Assembly: GCA_003342815.1 (NCBI GenBank)
Contig: PTEX01000297.1
Coordinates: 111,770-175,769 of the forward strand
From: Eudromia elegans
Taxonomy: Eukaryota > Chordata > Aves > Tinamiformes > Tinamidae
Reading direction: 5' to 3'
Length of the DNA: 64,000 nucleotides
Of the stretch, positions 35,390 to 46,490 are shown in pieces. The notes beneath the pieces were generated by a model, which was given only the letters and a program-made list of their open reading frames with translations, searched no databases and was not told where the DNA came from. Positions within the stretch are counted from its first letter, which is position 1. The number at the start of each line of letters is the position of its first letter. Both the position numbers and the translations under genes were made by a program.

Positions 35390-37139
35390 TAGCCAAATAT
35401 ACTGGTAGAAGAGAGGCATAGAGAACAGGGAGAAATGCAAAGGATGTCTCAGTGTCTTGAGCTTTTCGGGAGTTCCTCGGGAGTTTTTATGAACCCAGTT
35501 ATGCATTTGACAACCCATCCTGGAACGGCTGAGAGTAGGATAAAAAGCTTATGAAAACTGAATGAAAATTTGATCTGGAATAAAGTTTCCAGATTTGCTA
35601 GATCTTGAAATTATTTGTCAAACCAAAAGGGACTCATGTTATTCATCAACAACAGGACAAACTCCCTCAAACAAGAGTTTCAGAGTGTTTCATCCAGGTG
35701 AGATGTATGCTTAGTCACAATAAATTGCATCTCTGAATTAATGATTTCTTTTAGTTTCATGTAAAAAAAAAAAAAAGGAACAATGGAATCTTTTTTGCCA
35801 AAGAAATGTTTCAGCTTCATAGATGGTTTTCATTCAGTTGTTGTGGGTTTTTTTTGTTTGTTTGTCTTTTCAGCTTGTTTTCTACTTAATTGTATATTTT
35901 CTTAAGCAGAAAGTGATTTACAGGCAGAAGAAAGAGATGGAAAAAAAAAAGGTGGAAAAAAAGAGCCCTAGAAATTATTTTAATTAAAAACAATTTTTAT
36001 GCTACTTCTGCGAAGGATATAGAAAGTTACCATGAACACACTGGTAATTGCCTAGATTTCATTTTCAGCTTAAAGGATAAAAAGAAATTGGCACGTTACA
36101 AACATAGTCAGCTCCCATCATGTATTGACTAGAAAGCATAAGTCCCATCTCTGGAGCAGCCATGCATTTTAGAAAAAAAGAATGGGACAATGGGACTAGG
36201 ACAATGATGCTCAGTAGAGGGTGAAAATTTGGTTAAGAAATCATGGGAGAATATGCCTATAACATCTATATATTATGAATAAAGAAATGCAATTGAATCT
36301 AGAATGTTCAGAAGGAATTTACCTTATAGTAAAATCTTTGGCTACAAATGCTTTCTCTATTACATTCAGACATTTAAAACTCCATGCCAATGTCATTTTA
36401 TTCATGTACTTACTATTTCAGATGTTGCCTTGACATTGTCTCCTAAGACATTTCAGATCACTCATGTAACATGGCTTTCTCCCACTAAGTCTGTCTTGTC
36501 TTTGGCTGGCCAATATTGATCTCTGTTTTAACTTCACTTTTTCTGGCTTGCTTCAAACACTCTATCTTTACAGAGCTTCTGTTCAGTGAACAAAATAAGA
36601 ATTTCAGCCTCAGAGGAAACATCAACTAAAACCAAAAGAGATCGGCAATTGACAGAACATTAATGGGTAGAGCAACACTAGAGGCAGCTGGCTTCTGACA
36701 CTCCTTATTTCATTCTGAAAATGAGAAATAAACTGATGGCCAAGTCTTCTGCTTGGTGAATGAGCCAGCTTGGAAAGGTTCCCTATTGGAAACATGTTGC
36801 TTATAGCACGACACAGGAAATCAGGGCAACTGGCCTGCTCTGTAATTAAGTTTGAACAATAACCAGTCCCGGCTTGATTCAGGACATCACTGTGAAAATT
36901 AGCTTATTTTTGTCCAGTTTGGTATTTACCATAAACTCAAAAGCCTTCTACTCTTGCTTCAACTGTGGGGAGCCTGTTTTGTCCTATTTGAAAATAAGAA
37001 CCTCCGGTCCAAAAACAGAAGGTCAAATTCCCTGCTGGCATAATTCCATTAATTTCAGGGACACAACACTGGAAATTTGGCCAAGAAAGCCTAAAAGAGA
37101 ATATAAATTAGATATGAGACATCAATAAAGCATTCTACC

Positions 37140-37169
37140 TTTTTTTTTTCCTTTTTTTTTTTTTTTTTC
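37140..37169. repeat. poly-T tract with CC interruption
   Basis: T10-CC-T18, pyrimidine only, followed by CTCTATAG. Simple repeat. Confidence 0.85.
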
Positions 37170-37982
37170 TCTATAGTGTTCTCCTGAGACCACACCCCAG
37201 CAGGTAAAAATTGCTATGTTTCTACTAATTTCTAGCTGAGCCATAAGAATTTACATCAGCTGAGTATGTAACCTTAGGTAGCAGTCTTCTTTCTCAAGAG
37301 AGCAGAGAGAATGAAACACTCTACCTCCCTGTCAGAGGAGGCTGCATTTAGTTAATTTGAGATACAGAGGACAGTGGGATAGAGAGTGACACAATGATAT
37401 CAGATAATAATCGTTAAATAATTTGAAAATTAATCTTGCTTCTTTCCATAGTTAATTTAGTGTCTTTTGACTTCCTGCAAAAACAGGCTATTAGTCCACC
37501 TAGTCCAACATTCCATCTCAAACTATGATTAAAGATTTACGGAAGAATCCCACAAATGTAGCAATATTTCCCAACAATACTTTTTTACTCCAGTAATTCG
37601 TGCCCCAGGGACATGTCAAGCCAGAGGAGGTGTGTTGAAACTCAGAGGAGTTGCAGTAGGTGTAAGCAAAAACTTTGACTTAGGTCAAACTCAGGATGAA
37701 TACATAATTCCTTCTCTAAAATTTAGTCACTGCAGAATTCAGACCTCAGGCCTATAATTTTTCCAGATATAGTACTGGAACAGATGTGGATATTACTGAA
37801 AATGGTCAGCGCAATCAACGGATGTTCCTGAAAAGCTTAAACCAGAGTCAAGATTCCAAAGCATGTTAACACAATGCAACATTGCATATGAAGTCATTTT
37901 TTTCTGTCTTTTTCAATATGATTATCATTGTCTATGAACAAACACTCTTCAAGTAACTTGCATTAGACCATTATATTTCTCT

Positions 37983-38020
37983 CTTTTTTTTTTTTTTTGT
38001 GTGTGTGTGTGTTTGTGTGA
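37983..38020. repeat. poly-T joined to (GT)n
   Basis: About 15 T followed by GTGTGTGTGTGTG and TTTGTGTG. Compound microsatellite, about 135 bp upstream of a CR1 fragment but not part of it. Confidence 0.85.
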
Positions 38021-38154
38021 AAACTAGGTAATCTTTCTGGGCATAAAGCATCTAGTATCTAGTAAGTTTGAAAATGGTGATATATATTTAAAATTCTTAA
38101 TTATTCCTCTGACATTTCTGACTTTGTTCTATACTTTGTGGCTTTGCTAAGGCC

Positions 38155-38378
38155 AGGAGAGATTCAGGTTAGATACTAGGAAAAATTTCCACACGCAAAG
38201 AGTGGTGAAGCATTGGAACAGACTGCCCATGGAAGTGGTGGAACCATCATCCCTGGCAGTGTTAAAGTAGTGTGTAGATGAGGGTCTTAGGGACATTGTT
38301 TAACATATATGGTGTTGAAGGGCTTATGGATGGGCTCAATCTCAAAGGTCTTTTCCAACCATAATGATTCTTTGATTC
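38155..38378 (+). mobile_element. CR1 LINE fragment, 3' end, plus strand
   Basis: The stretch carries the well-known CR1 tail: GAGATTCAGGTTAGATACTAGGAAAAATTT, then GCATTGGAACAGACTGCCCATGGAAGTGGTGGA, CATCCCTGGCAGTGTTAAAG, and the terminal GGTCTTTTCCAACC followed by AATGATTCTTTGATTC. Compared with the CR1 family pattern it has many substitutions and a shortened segment before the end, and its frame is broken by stops, so it is older than the copy at 56955-57816. It belongs to the CR1 subfamilies ending in an AATGATTCTATGATTC-type tail. It has no coding capacity. Confidence 0.93.
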
Positions 38379-40129
38379 ACTAATCCAGGTAACATGATGG
38401 ATAAACAAAAGAGGTAAACAGTGGGCACAAAAAGAAATGATATTTTCTATTTTTATAAGGCCATGACTGCCTTGCAACATCACAGTAAATTTTTGAAAGC
38501 TACAGTGAAAATGTTGACTCTAACAAGAAATATAAAATCACCAATGGTGATTTGTTTTAGAGCAAAACTCAGAGAATTCAGTAGTTCTCACTAGAAGAAT
38601 TTTCCACCATATTGGGCACTGATATAGGGAGAAGGACTGACTGTCCAACTGTATTCAGTATTAACTATTTCTACCATGCTGAGTTGTTCATTTCTTTTAG
38701 AAATAAGCAAGTATGTGATGACTAAATATGGCTTTCTTTACTCAGTGGCAGTACAGAGTTCATTCACTTGAATGTTTTCCAGCCAACATTCCAACAACTA
38801 TATTTAAAGACCAGATGAAAACTGAAAGAAAACAAATATCTTGATCCAGTAGTAATAAATGAAACTAGAAAAGTTTGATGGCTGTGTTCGTATTGATCTA
38901 GGACATAATGGTCAGCAGGACTGGACCAGCACTATAGGCTTTTGAAAAGTTAAAGCGAAAAAGCCACTGCCACCAAGGAAAGCACAGCTTGCTTAGAAAC
39001 AGAATAAAACAATTGTAGGTAAAGAAGGAAAATATTATATTTGATGTTTCATGACATTCTGTGGATATGTTCATGCTTTCCTTATAATACTGTAGCAAGA
39101 TACTTTTCTGTATTTTCTGATATGTTTTTAGAAAACTACTTTAGGATTAAGAACTTGCTGTGCCATTTCAGCTATTTAGGTTTCCATACAATTTTAGCCT
39201 TAGTGCCTGGGATTCACGATACAGGTAGTATTATATCTCTAATGCCTTCCCTTATTTGCTCAGAAATAAATTTCCTCTTGGCAAGTATAATTTGTCTTTG
39301 GGCTATTGCTAGCATTACCTACTTTCCTATTGAAATAAAAATTCACTGCTGACCGGTAGGACCTCACAATATTCAGGAAATCTTCAGCTCCTCTGGCTTT
39401 TTTTTATAAGGCACAAATTCCTTTTTAAAAGGAACAAAGGAATTACATGATGCTTGCGGTATTATTATTATTTGAATGTCTAAGGCAGCACATCAGAGTA
39501 CAAAAATATCACATTAAAATTGACTTAATTAAAGAATGTAATCACCCTTGCTTATGTTTAAAAGGGAAAATAAAGTGAACCATTGCAGAGAACCCATTGT
39601 TTTGCACAATGACAGAAGTCATTAGCTGAGTGAAGGTAAAACAGCACTCATCTGCTCCCAGAGGAAATGGACCTGTGTTGTGGATCTGCGATATATTTCA
39701 AAGTATCTTGCTTTTCATGCACAATATGTATGCAGTGTGCATTGTGTTGACTTGTAGCACAGTCAGTGGGACATTTTTTCAGTGAAATGGCAAATTCTAA
39801 ATTGATTTTTAGTGCTCTAGAATGTTTATATATATATACATTTCCACTGCATATGTAGTATAATCCTACTGAAGACCTGAAGTATTTCAGACCACATACC
39901 TGCAATGTATCATTCACTGAGTGAGACTAATTGCCGTTGTGTCCATTAGGTGCAAGTCATATGGGCTGCTCCATTAGGATGTATTGTCTGAGGAATGACT
40001 TCAGATGTCATCACAAACTAATTGTCATAATGATTTGCCTCTAAAAAGTATAGATCAAAAAATTCCAGACACTGGGGAATTTTGGTTTATTGAGGAGAAA
40101 AGAGTATATTTTATTTTTTAATGGGGAAG
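38379..40129. other. noncoding interval
   Basis: No recognisable gene or transposon. A 103-codon plus-strand frame at 39041-39352 has a hydrophobic product unlike any family I know and is probably chance. A short TA run lies near 39828. Confidence 0.6.
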
Positions 40130-40340
40130 TCAGTTAAAATGTTAGACTTCACTTGAAAGTTAGTTTAGGGGAAGATCTAACTCTACAGTCTCAGGGGCTA
40201 ATTAAGAAAAATCTGTTAGATGATATTGCTTTGCAGTTTAATAATTCTCATTACTGAAGGATTTCAAAGCAGCTAGTGGACTGGTTTCTCTGCTAGCAGG
40301 AACTGCCTTCACAAATAGATTCCGTGTCATTCTTTAATGG
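40130..40340. promoter_or_regulatory. candidate conserved noncoding element
   Basis: Complex sequence containing GGGGCTAATTAAGA (homeodomain-like TAATTA), ATTTCAAAGCAGC and CTGCTAGCAGG, without simple repeats. It is flagged by texture only. Confidence 0.18.
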
Positions 40341-41694
40341 GTTGTAAGAATGTTTTGGCATAGTTAAGAATCTATTCTAATGCCTGTGGTAGGCTAGGTA
40401 TTACTGTGTCCATTTTACAGAAAAGTTGAATTGGGTAGAAAAATACTAGACTGCAATATCTGCTAGTTTTAGGGATGGAACTCAACCTAAGACTAGAACA
40501 TTTAAATTTAATGATAATGTGTCATGGGATTATTTTACCCCTATGTCAGACATTGATGATGCCCTTGAAGATCAGACTTTGTCAAGGAACTGGCATATAT
40601 GGCATAGGAATTATAGAAGACCTTTTGTCCTTTGCAGTGGTACCTGAACTTGATATATCTCAGAAGGTTCAAGATGCCTATATTTAAGACATATACTTGA
40701 GACATATATTTGTATTTTTCATTACAGGCATCTTCTGTTGACCGAGCCGAATTAATTTCTGAGCTCCCCTGACTACGGGCTTATTTTAACTACCAAAAGT
40801 AGCTAGTGCCAGTCTAAATCTCCCATAGTCTGTCATTTCTGCCAGCTCTCTACAGATTTTCTGGACACCCTAAGGCAATTCAAATGATAGTTTGGCATTT
40901 ACACTTAGGCAAATAAATGAAGCCTATATTTCCATGGATTATAATGGGAGTTTAGACACTTATTTACACTTAAATGTTTACATTTAATTTCTAGAGCTTC
41001 ATGCCAACCTATATTTTTAATGTCTGAAGTATTCACTTTGAGGTCATTTTACAGTTAATGGAGAGAAACAATTACTTTGTGTATATAAATCATCTGTCAA
41101 TTTTTTATGTCTACTTTAGGATAAGAAAAAGCATGGCTTGCAAGTGTCTAAAATCAGGTCATATAAATTCTGTCTTATTTGACTAAAACAACATCAAAAT
41201 TCTCCCTCAAAGCTAAACATCCTCCCTGCACGACCTTCTGGGAGCAGAGAAAGAAGATATTAGAAATGAAGAGTGTCTACAGCAGACCACGTAACAGCAA
41301 AGAGGACAATAAAAACAAGACCAAACAGAAAACAAAGGCAATCAAACAGAACTAAAGGCAGCTGAAAGGAAACCTAAAATACAACAGAACAGCACATGGG
41401 CCCAGCATGAATGAGAAAGTGAGAATGGAGCCAAAACAATATATTCACAATGCTATTGTGAATATAGCTAGATAATTCCATACAGAGCTTTAGATGTTGC
41501 TGCCTCTATCTCAGACCTTGAGAAGGGCTTTTCTTTCTGCAAGCTATTTTCTTTCAATTATGTCCTACTGAAATATACCAGGTTTCCTTACAATGCCTAT
41601 CTCACTAAGCTGTTCTTCAAACATGGCACGATCTTACATTTAAGAAGACAGAACCTGAAAACACTAATGAATACTAGAAATGGTATAATATTCA

Positions 41695-42207
41695 ATGCTA
41701 GACACCATAAAATTTAAATCAGTGCTGCTTTTATGGCAAATAGGTGACTTCAGATTGCGGAATGGGAAGAACAACAAATTTTTGTTTATGTCTAGTAATG
41801 TGCAATGCAAAGAGAGACAATTGTCTCTCAGATATAGACTCTTTGCTCACATCAAAGTGAGAGCAATGATGTTCAGCTCTATGCTGTCCAAAGTACTGCC
41901 TTGTTCTTACAACGCTGTATATTTTAAAAGACTCATCACAGAGTTTATGAGAGGCTTGCTTCCAAGACCGGTCAAATCAAAGAACATTTCTTTAAGGAAA
42001 TTAAAGCCCGTTATTACTGACAGATATCTGCTGAGGCTTGCAGCTGATCCACTGCTGTATATTAAATCTCGCAGCACTTTCTTATACTTCAGCTATATTT
42101 TCAGAACTGAAGCGAATGCTCCATCTTTAATGATGCTTTATTTCTCAATTCAGAAATCATTCAGTACTATAAAACAAGGATATGGTACCAAACTTTCTTG
42201 TCAGTAA
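41695..42207 (+). other. unrecognised 170-codon open frame, possibly a constrained noncoding element
   Basis: The longest frame outside CR1. The product is basic, with no signal peptide, membrane segment or motif I recognise. The DNA is complex, and its second half (about 41940-42200) holds several CpGs and homeodomain-like words, so the lack of stops may reflect noncoding constraint rather than coding. The start ATG has no distinguishing context, and no acceptor or donor at its ends makes it an obvious exon. Chance is a serious alternative. Confidence 0.18.
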
Positions 42208-42539
42208 TAAAGAGAGAGTGATGCACTAAAATATGCCTTTTCATTTTGAGAATAATAATTTAAAGATTATCTCAGCATCCATAGCATTTTCTTGTTCTAC
42301 TTTATAGATAAATAGAAATTCCTTTGGATATACAAATATAACAAGTCTTGGCACTGTTTGGGAAGGAAAAAGTGAGCAGTCTCAAACTATGCAAAAGAAG
42401 ATTAAGTTTATATTGAAGACATATAGAAAGATAAGCTTTCATCATTATTACTACAGGTTACGTAGGATATTTATTAAGAGGAAAACTGGAGGTAGAAAGC
42501 CCAAAATGAACATATGTAAATACTGAGATAAATCTGTTG

Positions 42540-42760
42540 TTTGGTCATATGCTGTATTCCATTGGATGTGCTCTCCATTTCATTTTGACAAACTGAGCAC
42601 TACAGCAGAGAGCCAGAGTAAAAGTTATTTTGGCTGTTTTTTAAGCATCACAGACATTTATGCGTGGGGCAGTTGTATGCCGAGTGTGACTGACTTCCTG
42701 TCAGCATCTACATGCATTCCCTGCTTTGTCTAAAAAGCGAGTGTAGAGTGATGAGCATAC
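42540..42760. promoter_or_regulatory. candidate conserved noncoding element
   Basis: Complex sequence with TTTATGCGTGGGGC, TGCCGAGTGTGACTGACTTC and CTGTCAGCATCTACATGCATT, including a few CpGs in a CpG-poor region. No frame or repeat explains it. Inference from composition. Confidence 0.22.
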
Positions 42761-45700
42761 ACAGTAGATACCTAAATTTCATCACATAAATCTCAGCTTA
42801 AATAATAAAAAGATGTCATGGTACATATATATTTAATGCCTAATTTAGGAAGACAGATCAAATGAAATGAAAAGCTGTAAGTGTTGTCATTTCGAAAACA
42901 GTGCTATTTGTTGCCTCAAAACCTGTTCAAAGCAGAGCATCTTGTATAATTGTGTCAAACTAAAAAAAAAAAAACACACAAAAAACAAAAAACATTGTTT
43001 TGTGGATTTATTTGCTCATGCTATTCTTTTCATCATTTCCATGTCATCCTGGAAGAAAATCAGTAAACTCTTGCACAGCATTAACAACCAAGGGATAGTA
43101 AACTCTGATGGCATGGGCAGCAATCAGGGGCCAGCATCTGCCTGACCATGGGTGTTTTAGACCCATAAAGCTTTAAAACATACACAGTTAGTGCTTCAAA
43201 GCCCAGGATCTGGTGCATGATCAGCAAATATACTCTTAGCTTAACAAATACACATTTTTTTCTTTGCCTGTTATAAGTCAATAATGACAGAATTCCATTC
43301 TCTCACTACTGCCATTTTATGACTTGTATTCTCACTTATTAAACACAAGCCTAATCAGAGTTTGACTAATTTATCTTTCTCAGCCATTCGTAGCCCAGCA
43401 ACCATGCAAAGTAGCTTTTACAAAGAGGTTTGCGCTATTCCTTGTTCTTTACGAAGGATTCAAAGCAACACAAAGATGAAGTAATTAACAGGGAAGAAAG
43501 AAAACAGTGCATTTCCTTTGTCTCCTGAACACCTACAAAATTATATCACAAAAAAGTAAGATCAGGGGAGAAAAACTAATTACAAAGCACGAGCCAAGAA
43601 AATTATTTATCTCCATTCTAGTCCCAGAAAAAAGGCAGTCCCCTTCCAAAACTCAACAAAATAAAGGAGCCAATTGCAGGCCAAGAGGCAATCACCAAGT
43701 TGTTTTGAAATTTAGAATTTCCAGTTTAATGCTTTCTATTTTTCTTTCATTTTAACTGTAAAAGGCTTAAAATAAATATGCAATGAAGAAACAGGAAAAA
43801 TGGTTTCAGAAACCACAGAGATTCTGAAGCTCTGCTTTCCCAGCAGCATGGTAGCTTCTTAATGAATTTAATCTTCTTGTTATCCTCACTGTGGAAACTC
43901 TCAAGAATGTCACTTTCTTTCACTAACTGGTGACGCCTATAGCTCTCAGAACAACATATGGGTTAGGTTTCAGAGTTTAGAGACTCTTTGTCCCATGCCT
44001 ATTTGGGGATACCAGGGTGGAGAAATAAAGCATTACTAAAATCAAATAAAAATGGGAAAATGAGGAGTCTGGTAAGTGCAATGTCTCCAAGGCTTCCAGA
44101 CTTGCCTGACACACAGTTTTCTGGCAGGAATATGAAAAATGACCCCTGAATGTATAGACTGTGGAGGGGCTGGGCTCCTAGATCTAAGAAGGTTGTAGAG
44201 AACATTCCAAGCCACACACTGAAGTATCTCACCAGGAAACTGGATAGCTTTTCAGGGAATATAGCCCGTAATTCAGTCAAGATTTAGCCAAACCATGACA
44301 TTCAGAAGAAATATTTAGGGTGGGTCAAACTTATTTTCCCAAAAAAGGTTTCATTGTGTTAGAACGATTCTAACCTCCTTATAACATATTGAAGTTTTAT
44401 AGCATACTGATGGTTTAAATTATGCAAGAGTCAATTACCATTCTCAGATTATAGGTTTTCTATATAAAATAATGAAGATGTTAGTTATATTTGCAGCCAG
44501 CATTCACAAAAGTAGAAAAAGTAAAAATGTCACTTTCTAAACATCTCAGGAGTCTGAGTCCTGTTTCCCTACCAAAGAACTAAAAAGCAGAGAATACTAA
44601 AATAAAAATGGAACATGTGAAAACACACATTCTCTCTAAACATCATAATAAAATATTTAAGCACATCAGAAATTACCAGCCTTCTTAATGAGACAACTGT
44701 CATAATTTAAAGGAAATTTACAAATTGGTAATGCTATAAAAAAATTGTCTGTTCTGTTAATGATAGAATGATAGATATGGGTAAATACTAAATAACAACC
44801 TTCTCAGAAAACTTTATGCGAACATTCTCATTAAGAATAACTTTACAGATTGCTTGTTTCTAAAGCATCATGTATTTGTATTATTTTAATAGTGCAATCC
44901 TATATTATTTTGCTTTATACATTTGCTGGTGTCTGTTAAAAGACCAGTATGGAGCAGTTAGTTACAGGGCTGATGAACTAGAGTAAATGGTTAGCTTGCT
45001 GGCTATAAATGCCTTTTATTGTTGTACCTTTAACATCCATGCCCATACACTACAAATAGGGTAAAGTATTCTCTAATAAAGTATAAAATGAAGGTCTCTA
45101 TATTACTGTATTGCAGTAAAATTAAATGTCAATAAATGTATGAAAATGCTAAGAGCAGTGAAGTTCTCCCAATAGCTTTTCTTTGAAGTCATTGGAAAGA
45201 AGTTCTTTGTCTGAGCACAGCATGATCTTTTTCACAATTGGTTTAGCCACACACAGAGAAAAAGAACAACCTGAGAGAGACTGTTAGCCTCCCTACCAGA
45301 AAATGGCAAGGACTTCCATTTATTTTATTTTTTAAGAGACTCTAGAGCAATTTAAATGGCTTTCCCCCTCAGCCTGAGTGCCTGCAGTCATAACTAAATC
45401 ACACGCATCTTTCTGTTCACAAAGTCTGGGTGACAATTTCTTTCCCTCTGGCAGACAGACAAAAATCTGTTATTTGTTTTCAGGACTTAGACATGGTAGA
45501 ACCAACTCTTTTGTTGTTGGCAGTTGTTTCTTTATGTCCTTAGACTCAAAAATTTCAATGGGTCAAACTCAGTCACTTCAGTCAGTGGTCCTTTAAGCAG
45601 AAGGCTTTAGAAATGCTCATTTAACACAGCACTTCTGCTTCATCTTGCTCTTATTTTAACTCTGCAAATAACAAATCAGCTGAAGAGGTATAAATGAAGA

Positions 45701-46129
45701 CAGATTAACCTTTGAATCTGCAGCTAGGAGAAGCTGATTACCTTATTCAGTTCAATGAGTCTTCAGTAGACTTTCTGTTACAGACACAAAGCTTTTAATA
45801 TCTAATGTATTGTATATGCATATGTTATTGTAGATCTGTAACATCATATCCTCTTTTTTATCCAATATTTCCTCCAAGTTTGAAAAAAAAAAAAAAAGAA
45901 AAAAGAGTAATTCTGGTTCATATTTTTCTTTAGGGCAGGAGGGAGGCTTGAAGGAGGACACGTGTTATTCTCTCTAAGTCATTAATATTCCCCTGCTAAT
46001 CATATGGGCAATATCTTCTACAACTGCATTCTAACACATCTATATCACACTTTTATTTCCTGCTTCTGTGAGGTCTGCAAAACATCATTACTTATGTTGT
46101 ATCCTTCCTAGTGACATCCATGTCAAATA
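42761..46129. other. noncoding interval
   Basis: No recognisable gene. It contains an A/CA-rich low-complexity tract at 42961-42993, a poly-A/AAAG tract at about 45884-45906 and a GC-richer bit near 43990-44290 whose 93-codon minus-strand frame is not recognised. Confidence 0.6.
42961..42993. repeat. A-rich tract with CA interruptions
   Basis: A13 followed by CACACAAAAAACAAAAAAC. Low-complexity sequence. Confidence 0.85.
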
Positions 46130-46490
46130 ACTTCCTTTAGCTTAACAGGAATGAAATTGAAGTGCTGATTATTAGCCCTCACACTAAATTGCTGCCGACT
46201 GACTTTCCTTTTCAATCAGCCTTTTCTCTTAAAGAGCTGCTGATGAAGCCTGACTGAAGACTTTGACAGCCATTCTATTTAAAAAACAATTCTATTTATG
46301 TTACATGATTACATTCATGGTCACACGTGACAGAGCCAGGTTGCCTATGATTAAAGAACCTTGCATAAGATTTTATTAATTATATATTTTCCTTTTAGGG
46401 TAATAGCATTCATATCATCCACCAAACACAGCCTTCTACCTCTCTGACACTGTTGTTATTATGCAGTCAGCACTTGAGAAACAGACAGAA
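46130..46490. promoter_or_regulatory. candidate conserved noncoding element with palindromic E-box
   Basis: A CACGTG E-box lies at 46324-46329 in GGTCACACGTGACAGAG. Around it are GCTGATTATTAGCC (homeodomain-like), TTTCAATCAGCC (PBX/HOX-like), CTATTTAAAAA and CTATTTATG (MEF2-like). The stretch is complex, open to no long frame and contains no known repeat. The motif density is suggestive of an enhancer but conservation is not testable here. Confidence 0.25.

Larger units (their letters stand above)
33561..38154. other. AT-rich noncoding interval
   Basis: No recognisable gene. Homopolymers and a GT tract are listed separately. The segment 35840-35880 contains a (GTTT)n pyrimidine run ending in TTTTCAG, another isolated acceptor-like site. 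Short frames near 36304 and 36874 on the plus strand are not recognised. Confidence 0.6.

Noticed and set aside
39041..39352. 103-codon hydrophobic plus-strand frame
   Set aside because: Hydrophobicity follows from T-rich DNA; no motif or family recognised.
43999..44280. 93-codon minus-strand frame in a GC-richer patch
   Set aside because: No family match and no convincing splice borders.
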